Assembly: GCA_902785295.1 (NCBI GenBank)
Contig: CACZYK010000008.1
Coordinates: 1-46,465, forward strand
Length of the DNA stretch: 46,465 nucleotides
From: an uncultured Clostridium sp.
Lineage (GTDB): Bacteria; Bacillota; Clostridia; Clostridiales; Clostridiaceae
Reading direction: 5' to 3'
A program made the position numbers and the translations under genes. Each line of letters begins with the position of its first letter. Position 1 is the first letter of the stretch. The notes under the pieces were generated by a model that did no database searches, was not told the origin of the DNA, and worked only from the letters and a program-made list of their open reading frames with translations. Positions 17,070 to 25,673 of the stretch are shown piece after piece.

Positions 17070-17480
17070 ATGAGCGGAAAAGTTGCTGTTTGTTCAGTAT
17101 GTCCAAGAGAAAATCAACAGATTGAAGCTGTTATAAAGTTACCTGTTGAAAGAAGAGCAGTTATTCATGGAACAGTATTAGATGCAAATGGAAATCCTGT
17201 TGCAGATGCTGTTGTTAAGCTTTTACAAGTGGTTGATGGATGCAAGTTACCATGCCCATTAACACACACTTTTACTGACCAGTATGGTCAATTCTTGTTA
17301 GGACCTTTATGTCCAAATAGAAAATATATATTAAAAGTTTATAAAGATAATATTCAAGTTAAATATGTGCCATTAAACGTAAGCTGCTATGATGGAACTT
17401 GTATAGGAGTTAATCCTAATAATTCAAATTCCAATTGTAGTTGTCAAGAAAATAAATGCAATTGCGAATGTGATTGTTAG
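17070..17480 (+). CDS. Small prealbumin-fold protein with Cys-rich tail, probable spore surface protein
   Basis: A 136-residue protein. Residues about 30-105 resemble a carboxypeptidase-regulatory / prealbumin-like beta domain (HGTVLDANGNPVADAVV, TFTDQYGQFLLGPL, YILKVYKDN). The N terminus has CSVC, and the last 20 residues are dense in Cys and Asn, ending CNCECDC. There is no signal peptide. Cys-rich ends are common in coat and exosporium proteins that crosslink. An exact sigma-K-type promoter upstream and the spore-coat cluster downstream both point to a late mother-cell structural role, which is inference. The start follows TGGAGGT with normal spacing. Confidence 0.72.
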   Translation: MSGKVAVCSVCPRENQQIEAVIKLPVERRAVIHGTVLDANGNPVADAVVKLLQVVDGCKLPCPLTHTFTDQYGQFLLGPLCPNRKYILKVYKDNIQVKYVPLNVSCYDGTCIGVNPNNSNSNCSCQENKCNCECDC

Positions 17481-17526
17481 TATTTTATATAAGAGGAGTT
17501 TTTGTGAATCTGATATGTTATTTTTC

Positions 17527-17549
17527 AGAAGAGCAAAAGCTCTTCTTTA
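17527..17549 (+). terminator. Terminator after the Cys-rich gene
   Basis: AGAAGAGC (17527-17534) pairs with GCTCTTCT (17539-17546) around AAAA, followed by TTTATTTC. The rest of the 250-base gap to the next small ORF is AT-rich and unexplained. Confidence 0.7.
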
Positions 17550-17730
17550 TTTCATTTGCTAACTTGCTAAGATAATAATAAAAATCTTAATAAAAAAGTA
17601 AAACTTACATACTTATTTTTAGATGAAAAAAAGTTCATAATATAAGTATAAAAGTTCATTTTTTATTGCACTTAATGAAAGTTAAATTAAAAAAGTGCAT
17701 AATTAAAATTTTAAGGAGGTGAAGAAAGAT

Positions 17731-17823
17731 ATGGATATATTAGTAGCAATTGTTATGATAGGAGTAATTGTGTCTATAATAGAAATGCTATATAACTTAA
17801 CAAAAGGGAAAATAGTATATTAA
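17731..17823 (+). CDS. Very small membrane protein (30 aa), unknown
   Basis: ATG GAT ATA TTA ... TAT TAA with an excellent ribosome site AAGGAGGTG (17713-17721). The product, starting MDILVAIVMIGVIVSIIEML and ending KGKIVY, is one hydrophobic helix with a short basic tail. It stands alone between the Cys-rich gene and the convergent GT4 gene. It is too short for family assignment. The strong ribosome site and uniform hydrophobicity argue that it is translated. It could be one of the small sporulation membrane peptides, but only its location suggests that. Confidence 0.55.
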   Translation: MDILVAIVMIGVIVSIIEMLYNLTKGKIVY

Positions 17824-17856
17824 AAATTTTACAAATCTAAAATTCTATACATAGTA

Positions 17857-18981
17857 CTAATCAGAATTTAAAATTGATAAATAAGCATTATAGGTTAATT
17901 TACAGGTTTTTTTCCACGAAAATTCAAGACTTTTTAAATACCCTTTTTCACTAAGTTCTGTTCTTAGGTAATCATATTTTAAAATTTTTATTAAGGCATC
18001 AGAAAGTTCATCTTCATTTGAAGGATTAATAAGTAAAGCAGCATTATTAGTTACCTCAGGAATAGAAGTTAAGTTTGAAGTTATAACAGGAGTTTTACAG
18101 CACATAGCTTCTAATGGAGGAAGTCCAAAACCTTCGTAGTATGAAGGATAGACAAACACATCAGCAGCATTATAAAAAATAGGCAAAAGAGAATCTTTTA
18201 AGTAACCAGTAAATATAACATTATTTTCAAGATTATTATCTATAACTATTTTTTGTAGGTTAAATCCTTCATCTTGCAAGGTACCTCCAAGAACTAATTT
18301 ATAATCATTAGGTAAGTCCTTAATTATTTTCTTAAAAGCAAGTATTAAACTTTTAACATTTTTTCTTGAACTGAATCCTCCTAAATAAAGTATAAAAGGA
18401 GAATCGATCTTAAATAAATTCTTTATTACATTTTTACAAGATTCTTTTTCTATTGGTTTAAAGCTTTCATTTGCAGCTAATGGTGTAACATAAATTTTTT
18501 CTGAAGGAAAGTTTGGAAAAAATCTTAAAATATCATTTTTAGAATACTCTGAAACAGTAATTATTCCACTACAAGAGGAAATTATTTTAGGCATTTCTTT
18601 TAAAAATTTATCTAAGTAACCTTTTCCTACTGTTTCTGGCATTGCATATGGAATTAAGTCATGTATTGTGACTACTATTTTTGAATTAGAATCTAAAGGC
18701 ATACCTAATCCGTTTTGTGGAAGATGATATAAATCTAAATTTTTTTCTTTTATCCAATAAGGTATATAAAAATCTTCATAAAATGAATTATATCTTCCAG
18801 AAATAAAGGTAAGAGAAGTATTATTTTTGATAAAGTTTTTATCTTCATTTCCTGTCCAAAGTAAATTAAATTTATCTTTAAGATTACTATTTATCAAATT
18901 AAAAATAAGATTTTTAGTATATGTTCCAATTCCAGAGCCTTTATATAGGTTAATGCCTCTAGCATCTATTCCTATATTCAT
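17857..18981 (-). CDS. GT4 glycosyltransferase, CotSA-like (copy 1)
   Basis: A 374-residue GT-B glycosyltransferase of family 4. The N-terminal acceptor domain starts MNIGIDARG with a Gly-rich GSGIGTYT loop. The C-terminal donor domain has FILYLGGFSSRKN and the nucleotide-sugar EX7E motif in EGFGLPPLE. ATG 18981 has GAGGTG in front, so the GTG at 18990 inside the ribosome site is rejected. It is divergent from a CotS kinase, as in the CotSA/CotS pairing of Bacillus spore coats, so a spore-surface glycan role is likely. It is closely similar to the GT at 22090-23208. Confidence 0.85.
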   Translation of the reverse strand: MNIGIDARGINLYKGSGIGTYTKNLIFNLINSNLKDKFNLLWTGNEDKNFIKNNTSLTFISGRYNSFYEDFYIPYWIKEKNLDLYHLPQNGLGMPLDSNSKIVVTIHDLIPYAMPETVGKGYLDKFLKEMPKIISSCSGIITVSEYSKNDILRFFPNFPSEKIYVTPLAANESFKPIEKESCKNVIKNLFKIDSPFILYLGGFSSRKNVKSLILAFKKIIKDLPNDYKLVLGGTLQDEGFNLQKIVIDNNLENNVIFTGYLKDSLLPIFYNAADVFVYPSYYEGFGLPPLEAMCCKTPVITSNLTSIPEVTNNAALLINPSNEDELSDALIKILKYDYLRTELSEKGYLKSLEFSWKKTCKLTYNAYLSILNSD

Positions 18982-19100
18982 AAAATTCACCTCAAAAAAA
19001 TATATACTATAAAATACTATTTTTATTAATAAATTGTGAATGAAATCACTATTAATTTAAGTATATATATAATAAATAATATTAATGTTAGGAGATTTTT

Positions 19101-20093
19101 ATGGAAGAAGAGAGAATCATTAATTTAATTAGGGAGAATTATGATTTAAGTGTTGATTCTATAGAAAAAGTTAAAAATTCCTATAAGATAAATTCAAAAA
19201 AGAAAAGCTACTTTTTAAAAGTAATAAAATACAGATTTAAGCATTTTAATTTTATAATATCTGCAATAAGGCATTTACAGAAAAATAATTTTGAAACTAT
19301 CCCAGAAATATTAAAAACAAAAAATGGAAGAAATTATATAAGAATTGATACAAAATATGCATATCTTACTCCTTGGATTCCTTCAAGAGAAGTAAATTAT
19401 GATAATGTAATAGAATTAGAGATGGCAACTAAGAAGCTTGCAGAGCTTCATAAGTGTAGTGAAGGATTTATTACAAATCTTCATATGAAACCAAGAGTTG
19501 GATGGTTTAAATGGATAAATGTTTTTGAAACAAGAAAAGATGAAATTTTAGATTTTAAAAGTAGAATTGAGAGTAAGAGTGAAAAAAGTGAATTTGATAA
19601 TTTGTATTTAAGTTGTCTAAATGAAGAAGTAGAAAGAGCTAAAAGAAGTATTAGTAGGCTAAAAGAATCAAATTATTTAGAACTTATGATTAAAGAATAT
19701 GAAAAGAAAGGATTTTGTCATCATGATTATGCAAACCATAATGTACTTATTGATAAGTATAATAACATTAATATTATAGATTTTGATTATTGTATGCTTG
19801 ATACTCATTTGCATGATTTAGCTTCTTTAATGATAAGAGTTATGAAAAATGGAAAATGGGATAGGGAAAAAGCAGAAGAAATAATAAATAACTATTCAAC
19901 TATAAACCCTGTAAAAAATGAAGAATTGTTTATTATGAAGGAGTTTATAAGATTTCCTCAAGCTTATTGGCAACTTGGAATACAAAAGTATTGGGAAAAT
20001 CAGCCTTGGCAGGAAGATGTATTTATGAATAAGCTTACAAAATATATAGAAGACACAGAGGATAGAGAAGATTTTTTAAGAAACTTCATATAG
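19101..20093 (+). CDS. cotS: CotS-family spore coat kinase-like protein (copy 1)
   Basis: A 330-residue protein of the aminoglycoside-phosphotransferase/choline-kinase fold. The nucleotide-binding Lys region lies near YFLKVIKYRF, the catalytic loop is CHHDYANHNVLI (the HDxxxxN motif) and the metal site is IIDFDYC. Active-site residues are therefore kept. CotS/YtaA family members are inner-coat proteins in Bacillus, and their phosphate acceptor is unproven. ATG follows AGGAGAT. It is divergent from GT4 copy 1 and heads a three-gene run with 20116 and 20868. Confidence 0.85.
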   Translation: MEEERIINLIRENYDLSVDSIEKVKNSYKINSKKKSYFLKVIKYRFKHFNFIISAIRHLQKNNFETIPEILKTKNGRNYIRIDTKYAYLTPWIPSREVNYDNVIELEMATKKLAELHKCSEGFITNLHMKPRVGWFKWINVFETRKDEILDFKSRIESKSEKSEFDNLYLSCLNEEVERAKRSISRLKESNYLELMIKEYEKKGFCHHDYANHNVLIDKYNNINIIDFDYCMLDTHLHDLASLMIRVMKNGKWDREKAEEIINNYSTINPVKNEELFIMKEFIRFPQAYWQLGIQKYWENQPWQEDVFMNKLTKYIEDTEDREDFLRNFI

Positions 20094-20115
20094 ATGAGAA
20101 ATTTATATAAAAGGG

Positions 20116-20856
20116 GTGGGCATTATTAGTAATTTAACTTTAAAGGAATATTTATTAGAAAATGATATTTTAGTTGGAGATGATTATTTTAAGGGAATAA
20201 GAGATATAAATGAGAAAAAGGTTATGGAACAAATTATAATAATACAAAATGCTCACAAAATTCTTTCAGGATATAATTGCTATGGCACAACAAGAATAAA
20301 TAGCACAATAGGAAGAAAGGTTGAACATATTAAAGTTATGCTTAAAAGACTTAGGAAGGATTTAGAAAAAAGACATACTTATAAGGAGATTAATCCTATG
20401 GATAAATTTATTTTATCAAATGGAAATAAAATTTTATCTAAAGGAGAGAGGGGAATAAATGCACTTAAAGAGATTGATTATATGGGTATAATAAAAAGAA
20501 GTATGAAGAAAAATGAAATTACTTTAGGAAGAGTGGATGAAAAAAACTTAAGAGTGACTAGTGAATTAGAAATAGGTACTCTTAAAAATACTAGTTATAA
20601 TCTTGTAGAAGAAGATATTTATGATTATTTAAAAAGAGTAAGAATAAAAAATAAGAAAATTTCTTTAGAAAAATGTATTGATAAGTATATTGAAATTTCG
20701 TATTTATCAGATGAAAGTAGAGATTATATTGACATTTTGTTAATGGTACCTTATGGTACATTAAACTTGTGGTATAAATATGCTTATGGAAGAAAGGAAG
20801 ATTCATGGCAGGAGCAGCTTAAAAAGATAAAATTATTAAGTGATAGTGAAATTTAG
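20116..20856 (+). CDS. Unrecognised protein in the CotS operon
   Basis: A protein of about 246 residues that I cannot assign. It is polar, Lys/Glu/Ile-rich and mostly helical in character, without signal peptide, membrane segment, kinase loop or Cys motif. It lies 22 bases after one CotS kinase gene and 11 before another, in the same direction. It is therefore probably a partner or substrate of the spore kinases, which is inference from position. The start is uncertain: GTG at 20116 sits inside the GGGGTG ribosome site, and no ATG follows until well into the protein; an ATT at 20122 would fit the spacing. Confidence 0.6.
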   Translation: MGIISNLTLKEYLLENDILVGDDYFKGIRDINEKKVMEQIIIIQNAHKILSGYNCYGTTRINSTIGRKVEHIKVMLKRLRKDLEKRHTYKEINPMDKFILSNGNKILSKGERGINALKEIDYMGIIKRSMKKNEITLGRVDEKNLRVTSELEIGTLKNTSYNLVEEDIYDYLKRVRIKNKKISLEKCIDKYIEISYLSDESRDYIDILLMVPYGTLNLWYKYAYGRKEDSWQEQLKKIKLLSDSEI

Positions 20857-20867
20857 GAAGTGAATTT

Positions 20868-21902
20868 ATGACTAGATTAAGATATCCAGAAAAAAAATAT
20901 CTTTCAAGATATGATTTAAGCCAAGAGTTTTTTGAAAATCTAAATATTAAGGTTTTAGATGTTATACCATTAAGAAAAGTTTTTATATTAAAAACAGAAG
21001 CAGGAAAGAAAATACTAAAAAGACTAGATTGTGATAAAGAAAGAGCAGATTTTATAAATATATGTGTAAAAAGTCTTAAGGATAATTTTAACTACATGGT
21101 AGATTTTAATACTTTTGAAGAAGATAAGGTATATAAAGTATGGAAAGGGCAATATTATATGCTTATGGACCTTATTTCAGGAAGAGAAGTAACCTTTAGT
21201 AATCCAGTAGAATTTAATTTAAGTGGAGAGTTACTAGCAAAATATCATAAGGCATCTAAAGAGGCATTAAAATCTGCAATAACATTAGATATAGATAAAA
21301 GCATGGTTAAAAAGTATGAAGAAGCAATTATGGATATTAAAGAGATAAAAAGATTAGTTAGTTCTTATAGATTTAAAGATGAATTTGACAAAATGTTTTT
21401 AGCTTCTGTTGATGAGCATATTATGGAAATGAAAAAAGCTTTAGAATTAATAAGCTTTAGTAGCTATAGTTCTTATAGAAAAGATATAAATAATTGTGTA
21501 ATATGCCATAATGATTTAGCAGAGCATAATTTTTTAATATCAAATCAGGGTATGTATTTATTAGATTTTGATTATTGTAGTATAGATTTAAAAGTTATTG
21601 ATTTAGCAGATTTAATATTAAAAGGAATAAAAAATGTTGCTTTTAATTTTGAAAAAGCTATTGAAATGATAAAAAGCTATAATTCTGTAGAGAATTTAAA
21701 TGATGAAGATTTTAAACTTCTTTATATATTAATTCTTTTCCCAAGAGATTTTTACACTATGGTAAGTGATTATTATCATAAAAATAAAGATTGGGATAAA
21801 GAGGTATTTATAAATAGATTTCAAAATAAGCTAGAGAATGAAGAGTTTAGAAAAGAATTTTTAAGAAATTATAAAAGAGAATTTAAAGAAAAATTTTATT
21901 AG
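20868..21902 (+). CDS. cotS: CotS-family kinase-like protein (copy 2)
   Basis: A 344-residue CotS-type protein. KKILKRLDC resembles the nucleotide-binding Lys region, ICHNDLAEHNFLI is the catalytic loop (HxDxxxxN spacing kept, second His replaced by Asn) and LLDFDYC is the metal site. It is more diverged from copies 1 and 3 than they are from each other. It is third in the run after 19101 and 20116, with AGGAAGTG as ribosome site. It is followed by palindromic repeat locus 3, whose hairpin can end the transcript. Confidence 0.8.
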   Translation: MTRLRYPEKKYLSRYDLSQEFFENLNIKVLDVIPLRKVFILKTEAGKKILKRLDCDKERADFINICVKSLKDNFNYMVDFNTFEEDKVYKVWKGQYYMLMDLISGREVTFSNPVEFNLSGELLAKYHKASKEALKSAITLDIDKSMVKKYEEAIMDIKEIKRLVSSYRFKDEFDKMFLASVDEHIMEMKKALELISFSSYSSYRKDINNCVICHNDLAEHNFLISNQGMYLLDFDYCSIDLKVIDLADLILKGIKNVAFNFEKAIEMIKSYNSVENLNDEDFKLLYILILFPRDFYTMVSDYYHKNKDWDKEVFINRFQNKLENEEFRKEFLRNYKREFKEKFY

Positions 21903-21906
21903 TTAG

Positions 21907-22088
21907 AAAGTGTAAATTATTAATTTATGTTAATTTTTAACTAGAAAAGTGGAAAAATTTTAGTTAGAGGAGATTGAATATATTGTATTAGGGTTAAAGA
22001 GCAAAATAATATATTCAATCTGCTTTTTTTTATAATATATTTTGTCATAACTTGAAGCTATTAGGACTAAAGAGAAAAAATAATATTT
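21907..22088. repeat. Palindromic intergenic repeat, locus 3 (two to three copies) with terminator hairpin
   Basis: 21907-21931 (AAAGTGTAAATTATTAATTT and on) matches the left arm of locus 1. 21971-21984 (AGATTGAATATATT) pairs perfectly with 22008-22021 around a loop carrying TATTAGGGTTAAAGAGCAAA, and is followed by GC and a T run, so this part works as a terminator for the CotS run. 22042-22088 repeats the core as TTTGTCATAACTTGAAGCTA then TTAGGACTAAAGAG. It lies between convergent CotS and GT4 genes. Confidence 0.65.
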
Positions 22089-22089
22089 T

Positions 22090-23208
22090 TTATTTAAGCA
22101 TGGAAGTATATGCTGATATGGTTTTTTCAGCAGTAAGCTTCCATGAAAAATTTAAGCTACAAGAAAGTCCTTTCTTTATTAAGGTAAGCATAAGCAAACT
22201 ATCATTTAATATGTCTTCTATAGATGTGCTTAACTCATCTATATTATAAGGATTTATTAATAATGCAGCTTCAGAACAAAATTCAGGTATAGATGTAACA
22301 TTAGAAGTTATTACAGGAGTTCCACAAGCCATTGCCTCAATAGGTGGAAGCCCAAAACCTTCATAAAAAGAAGGATATACAAGAAGCTCTGCAGCATTAT
22401 AAAATATAGGCATATCATCTACTGGAATGAAGTCAGTAAATATGACATCATCCTTTAAATTTAATTCTTCAGCACGTTTTTTATATTTTTCATATGAAAT
22501 CCCCTTTTTACCAGTAATGACTAACTTGGTGTTTTTTCTATTTTTAGTTGGAATTAAAGAAAAAGCTTCAATAAGACCTATTATATTTTTTCTTGGACTA
22601 AATCCTCCAACATATAATACAAATTTATTTTCTATATTATATTTTTCTTTCAAAATATTTTTACATAAAAATTTATTCATAGGTTTGTAAATATCTTCTG
22701 CAGCAAGAGGAGTTACAAAAATTTTTTCTTTTGGGAAATTAAATTCTTCTGCTATATCCTTTTTTGAAAATTCAGAAACAGTTATTATTCCTTCACATTG
22801 AGATAACATATTAGGTAACTCATCATTAAAGATTTTAAGGTATTTATCACTTACAGTTTCTGGCATCCTTATAGGGATTATATCATGAAGAGTAATGACT
22901 TTTTTGCAGTTTACATTAGAGGAAAGTCCAACTCCATTTTGAGGAACATGATATAATTCCATATTTTTATTATTTAATATATTTGGAACACTTACTTCAT
23001 CCCAAAAATTTTCTTCTAAATTAGCCTTTACCGATTCTATATGAAAGTTATTCTTTAAATCTTTAAGAGAAGAACCATCAGGAAGAAAAATAAGATAATC
23101 ATTAAAATTATCTATTGAGTTTAAGCTTAAAATAAGCTGATGAGTATAGGTCCCTATTCCAGTACCCCTATACCATTTAGCGGCTCTGCCATCTATCCCA
23201 ATATTCAT
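22090..23208 (-). CDS. GT4 glycosyltransferase, CotSA-like (copy 2)
   Basis: A 372-residue GT4 enzyme, paralogue of 17857-18981. It shares MNIGIDGRA, the GTGIGTYT loop, [42 protein letters not shown] and EGFGLPPIE. The catalytic EX7E region is intact. The ATG at 23208 is preceded by AAAGGAT; a longer in-frame ORF to 23235 lacks a ribosome site. It is divergent from a CotS kinase gene, exactly as copy 1 is, so the GT4/CotS pair seems to have been duplicated as a unit. A spore-surface glycan role is likely. Confidence 0.85.
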   Translation of the reverse strand: MNIGIDGRAAKWYRGTGIGTYTHQLILSLNSIDNFNDYLIFLPDGSSLKDLKNNFHIESVKANLEENFWDEVSVPNILNNKNMELYHVPQNGVGLSSNVNCKKVITLHDIIPIRMPETVSDKYLKIFNDELPNMLSQCEGIITVSEFSKKDIAEEFNFPKEKIFVTPLAAEDIYKPMNKFLCKNILKEKYNIENKFVLYVGGFSPRKNIIGLIEAFSLIPTKNRKNTKLVITGKKGISYEKYKKRAEELNLKDDVIFTDFIPVDDMPIFYNAAELLVYPSFYEGFGLPPIEAMACGTPVITSNVTSIPEFCSEAALLINPYNIDELSTSIEDILNDSLLMLTLIKKGLSCSLNFSWKLTAEKTISAYTSMLK

Positions 23209-23312
23209 GATGTATCCTTTCTTAGTACTCTTCATTTATTATATTAAAATCAATGAACTTTTGTTAATAAAAGAAATAATAGGTACATATAAATAAGAAG
23301 GAGGTGAGGAAT

Positions 23313-24314
23313 ATGATGAGGGAATTTGAAATTGAAAGACAATTCAATATTAAAATCGAGGTGATTAAAGCTAATAAAGGGATTTATTATTTAAAAACTA
23401 ATAAAGGTGAAAGATGCCTAAAAAAAATTAATTATGGACCTCAAAAGCTTTTGTTCGTTTATGGAGCAAAGGAGTATTTAATAAGTAATGGTTTTGATAA
23501 AGTTGATAGATATTATTTAAATGTAGATGGAGAGCCTTATGCTCTTGTTAATGAGGATATATATACTCTTTCAGAATGGTTAAAAGGAAGAGAATGTGAC
23601 TTTCATAACATTGAAGAGGTTAAATTAGCATCAAAAACATTAGCTTCATTTCATGAAGCATCAAAAGGATATGACCCACCAGAAAATTCTAAATTAAAAA
23701 GTGATTTAGGAAGATGGCCTCATCTTATGGAAAAAAGAATAAAATCATTAGATAAAATGAAGGATATGATAAGAAAGAGAGGTAATAAGAAAGAATTTGA
23801 TTTGATATATTTAAAATCAATGGAATTTTATAAGGAAATGGCTAAGAAAGCATTACAGACATTAAATGAATCTTCTTATTATGAGCTATGTGCAGAAGCA
23901 GAAAAAGAAAAGGGATTATGTCATCATGATTATACTTATCATAATATAATATTAGATGATAATAATGACGTACATGTTATTGATTTTGATTATTGTAAAA
24001 GAGAAGTAAGAACCTTTGATATATCAAATTTTATGATAAAAGTTCTTAAGAGGGTTGATTGGGATATTAATTTTGCTAAAAGCATACTAGAAGCTTACCA
24101 ATCTGTATCAAAGCTTAAGGAAGAAGAATATAAAGTTTTATATGCATATCTTCAATTCCCTCAAAGATATTGGAGGTTAGCTAATAGGTATTATTATAAT
24201 GAGGTAAATTGGGGGCAAAATACTTTTGCAGGAAAGCTTAATGCAATAATAGATGAAAAGGAAAAATATTTAGAGTTTCTTGATAAATTTAGTAAAGAGT
24301 ATAACTTAGCATAG
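23313..24314 (+). CDS. cotS: CotS-family spore coat kinase-like protein (copy 3)
   Basis: A 333-residue CotS-type protein with CLKKINYG (nucleotide-binding Lys region), catalytic loop CHHDYTYHNIIL and metal site VIDFDYC. It is closest to copy 1, sharing CHHDY.xHN and the FPQ.YW tail segment. The GTG at 23304 falls in the strong GAGGTG ribosome site, so the ATG at 23313 (or the next, 23316) is the start. It is divergent from GT4 copy 2 across a gap of about 100 bases. That gap contains CATATAAA, a weak sigma-E-like -10. Confidence 0.83.
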   Translation: MMREFEIERQFNIKIEVIKANKGIYYLKTNKGERCLKKINYGPQKLLFVYGAKEYLISNGFDKVDRYYLNVDGEPYALVNEDIYTLSEWLKGRECDFHNIEEVKLASKTLASFHEASKGYDPPENSKLKSDLGRWPHLMEKRIKSLDKMKDMIRKRGNKKEFDLIYLKSMEFYKEMAKKALQTLNESSYYELCAEAEKEKGLCHHDYTYHNIILDDNNDVHVIDFDYCKREVRTFDISNFMIKVLKRVDWDINFAKSILEAYQSVSKLKEEEYKVLYAYLQFPQRYWRLANRYYYNEVNWGQNTFAGKLNAIIDEKEKYLEFLDKFSKEYNLA

Positions 24315-24348
24315 ATGTTTGTTTTTGAAACTTATTAATATGTATGGA

Positions 24349-24375
24349 ACTCAAAAGAAAGTTAATCATAGTATA
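24349..24375 (+). promoter_or_regulatory. Sigma-K-type promoter of yabG
   Basis: AC (24349-24350), 16 bases, CATAGTATA (24367-24375), an exact fit to AC-N16-CATAnnnTA. In Bacillus subtilis yabG belongs to the sigma-K regulon, which agrees. Confidence 0.65.
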
Positions 24376-24409
24376 TTAATAACAATGTAAATATGAGGTG
24401 AACATTGTT

Positions 24410-24430
24410 ATGCTTAGCAGAAGAGCTTAA
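24410..24430 (+). CDS. Leader mini-ORF (6 codons) before yabG
   Basis: ATG CTT AGC AGA AGA GCT TAA encodes MLSRRA. It is preceded by GAGGTG (24395-24400), the only good ribosome site between the promoter and yabG. It stops 11 bases before the yabG ATG, which has no Shine-Dalgarno of its own. This layout suggests translation of yabG by reinitiation. Expression is unproven. Confidence 0.45.
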   Translation: MLSRRA

Positions 24431-24441
24431 CAGTAAAAAAG

Positions 24442-25305
24442 ATGAAAATAGGTGATTTGGTTGTTAGAAAATCTTATGATATGGATATTACATTTAAAAT
24501 AATGGATATCAAAGAGGAAAAAGGAGAAAAGAAATATATACTAAAAGGAATAAGTATAAGGATAATAGCAGATTCTAAAGAAGATGATTTAGAAGAAGTT
24601 AAAGAAAATTATGTTGGTGAACAGGAAAAAATACTTAATAGTAGAGTTAAAAGTGCTATTAATAAAGCAATTTCATTACGTGGAGATGTTTTAAGTTCAA
24701 GGGGGAAAAGCAGTAAGCCAGAACTAAAAAAAGAGCTTATGTTTGGTAGACCTGGAAGGATTCTTCATGTAGATGGAGATAGCGAATATATGGAAACTTG
24801 TTTAAAGGTATATAAACAACTTCATCTTGATGCTGTTGGAAAAGCAATACCAGAAAGAGAACAACCAAAGGTCATAGTTGACCTTGTAAAAGAAATAAAG
24901 CCTGATATAGTTGTTTTAACTGGACATGATGGAGTGTTAAAAAGAACAAATGATTATTTAGATTTAAATTGTTATAGAAATTCAAAATATTATATTGAGT
25001 CAGTAAAAGCATTAAGAAATTACAATGGAAGCTATGATGAATTAGTCATATTTGCTGGTGCCTGCCAAAGTTGCTACGAATGTCTACTAGATTATGGCGC
25101 CAACTTCGCTTCAAGTCCAAGCCGAGTTCTTATACATTGTTTAGACCCAGTATTTATATGTGAGAAAATAGCGTATACAAGAATTGACCAAGTAGTTTCT
25201 ATAACTGATGCAATAGATAATACAATTACTGGAATAAAAGGAATTGGAGGACTTCAAACAAGAGGAAAATATCGAGAGGGTTATCCAAAATCATCATATA
25301 TTTAA
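24442..25305 (+). CDS. yabG: Sporulation-specific cysteine protease YabG
   Basis: A 287-residue YabG, the mother-cell protease that trims coat proteins in Bacillus and, in C. difficile, pro-SleC and CspBA. The N-terminal KOW/SH3-like start MKIGDLVVRKSYDMDI and the central FGRPGRILHVDGD, VLTGHDG and FAGACQSCYE are family hallmarks; the last carries the likely catalytic Cys and the TGHD His. The start is fixed at 24442 by an in-frame stop upstream (24415). It is transcribed from a sigma-K-type promoter, and a repeat hairpin ends the unit. Confidence 0.93.
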   Translation: MKIGDLVVRKSYDMDITFKIMDIKEEKGEKKYILKGISIRIIADSKEDDLEEVKENYVGEQEKILNSRVKSAINKAISLRGDVLSSRGKSSKPELKKELMFGRPGRILHVDGDSEYMETCLKVYKQLHLDAVGKAIPEREQPKVIVDLVKEIKPDIVVLTGHDGVLKRTNDYLDLNCYRNSKYYIESVKALRNYNGSYDELVIFAGACQSCYECLLDYGANFASSPSRVLIHCLDPVFICEKIAYTRIDQVVSITDAIDNTITGIKGIGGLQTRGKYREGYPKSSYI

Positions 25306-25337
25306 TAAAGATATGTTGAAATTGCAAAGTTTTAACT

Positions 25338-25430
25338 AAGTGTGAATTATTATTATATCTCATGTAAACTTGATAAAATAATAAGTTCACACTTTTTTGT
25401 TTTGTCATGACTTGGAACTGGGAGGGCATA
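25338..25430 (+). repeat. Palindromic intergenic repeat, locus 4, acting as yabG terminator
   Basis: AAGTGTGAA-TTATTATT (25338-25354) pairs with AATAATAA-G-TTCACACTT (25377-25394, one bulge), followed by a T run. The tail TTTGTCATGACTTGGAACTG then GGAGGGC (25401-25427) matches the core of loci 1 and 3. Confidence 0.65.
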
Positions 25431-25520
25431 TATTTATTTCACTTTTTTTGTTATTATTGAATAAAAAATATGAAAAATAGTTATAATATAAAAGAATGTT
25501 ACAAAAACATTAAAAAAATA

Positions 25521-25549
25521 TTGACAAGTATATGGTATGATGATAAAAT
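25521..25549 (+). promoter_or_regulatory. veg promoter P1 (sigma-A)
   Basis: A perfect TTGACA (25521-25526), a 17-base spacer, TAAAAT (25544-25549). It is one of two tandem promoters exactly 40 bases apart. Confidence 0.8.
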
Positions 25550-25560
25550 AGAAATTTTAT

Positions 25561-25589
25561 TTGACTTAAAATAGAATTTGATGTATAAT
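25561..25589 (+). promoter_or_regulatory. veg promoter P2 (sigma-A)
   Basis: TTGACT (25561-25566), a 17-base spacer, perfect TATAAT (25584-25589). Together with P1 it should drive very strong vegetative transcription, as known for Bacillus veg. The 368-base gap before veg is thus explained by repeat locus 4, these promoters and a leader of about 80 bases. Confidence 0.82.
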
Positions 25590-25673
25590 TTAACTAGGGA
25601 AGAGATTTAGAAAAATATTTATATAAAAGTAATTATGAGAGGAGGAAGTTGCCAATAAAATTTTGGTAGCGTT

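Noticed and set aside
17504-17575. GTG-started 23-codon ORF after GAGGAG
   Set aside because: It overlaps the terminator hairpin of the Cys-rich gene, and its bases are explained by the inverted repeat; no family resemblance.
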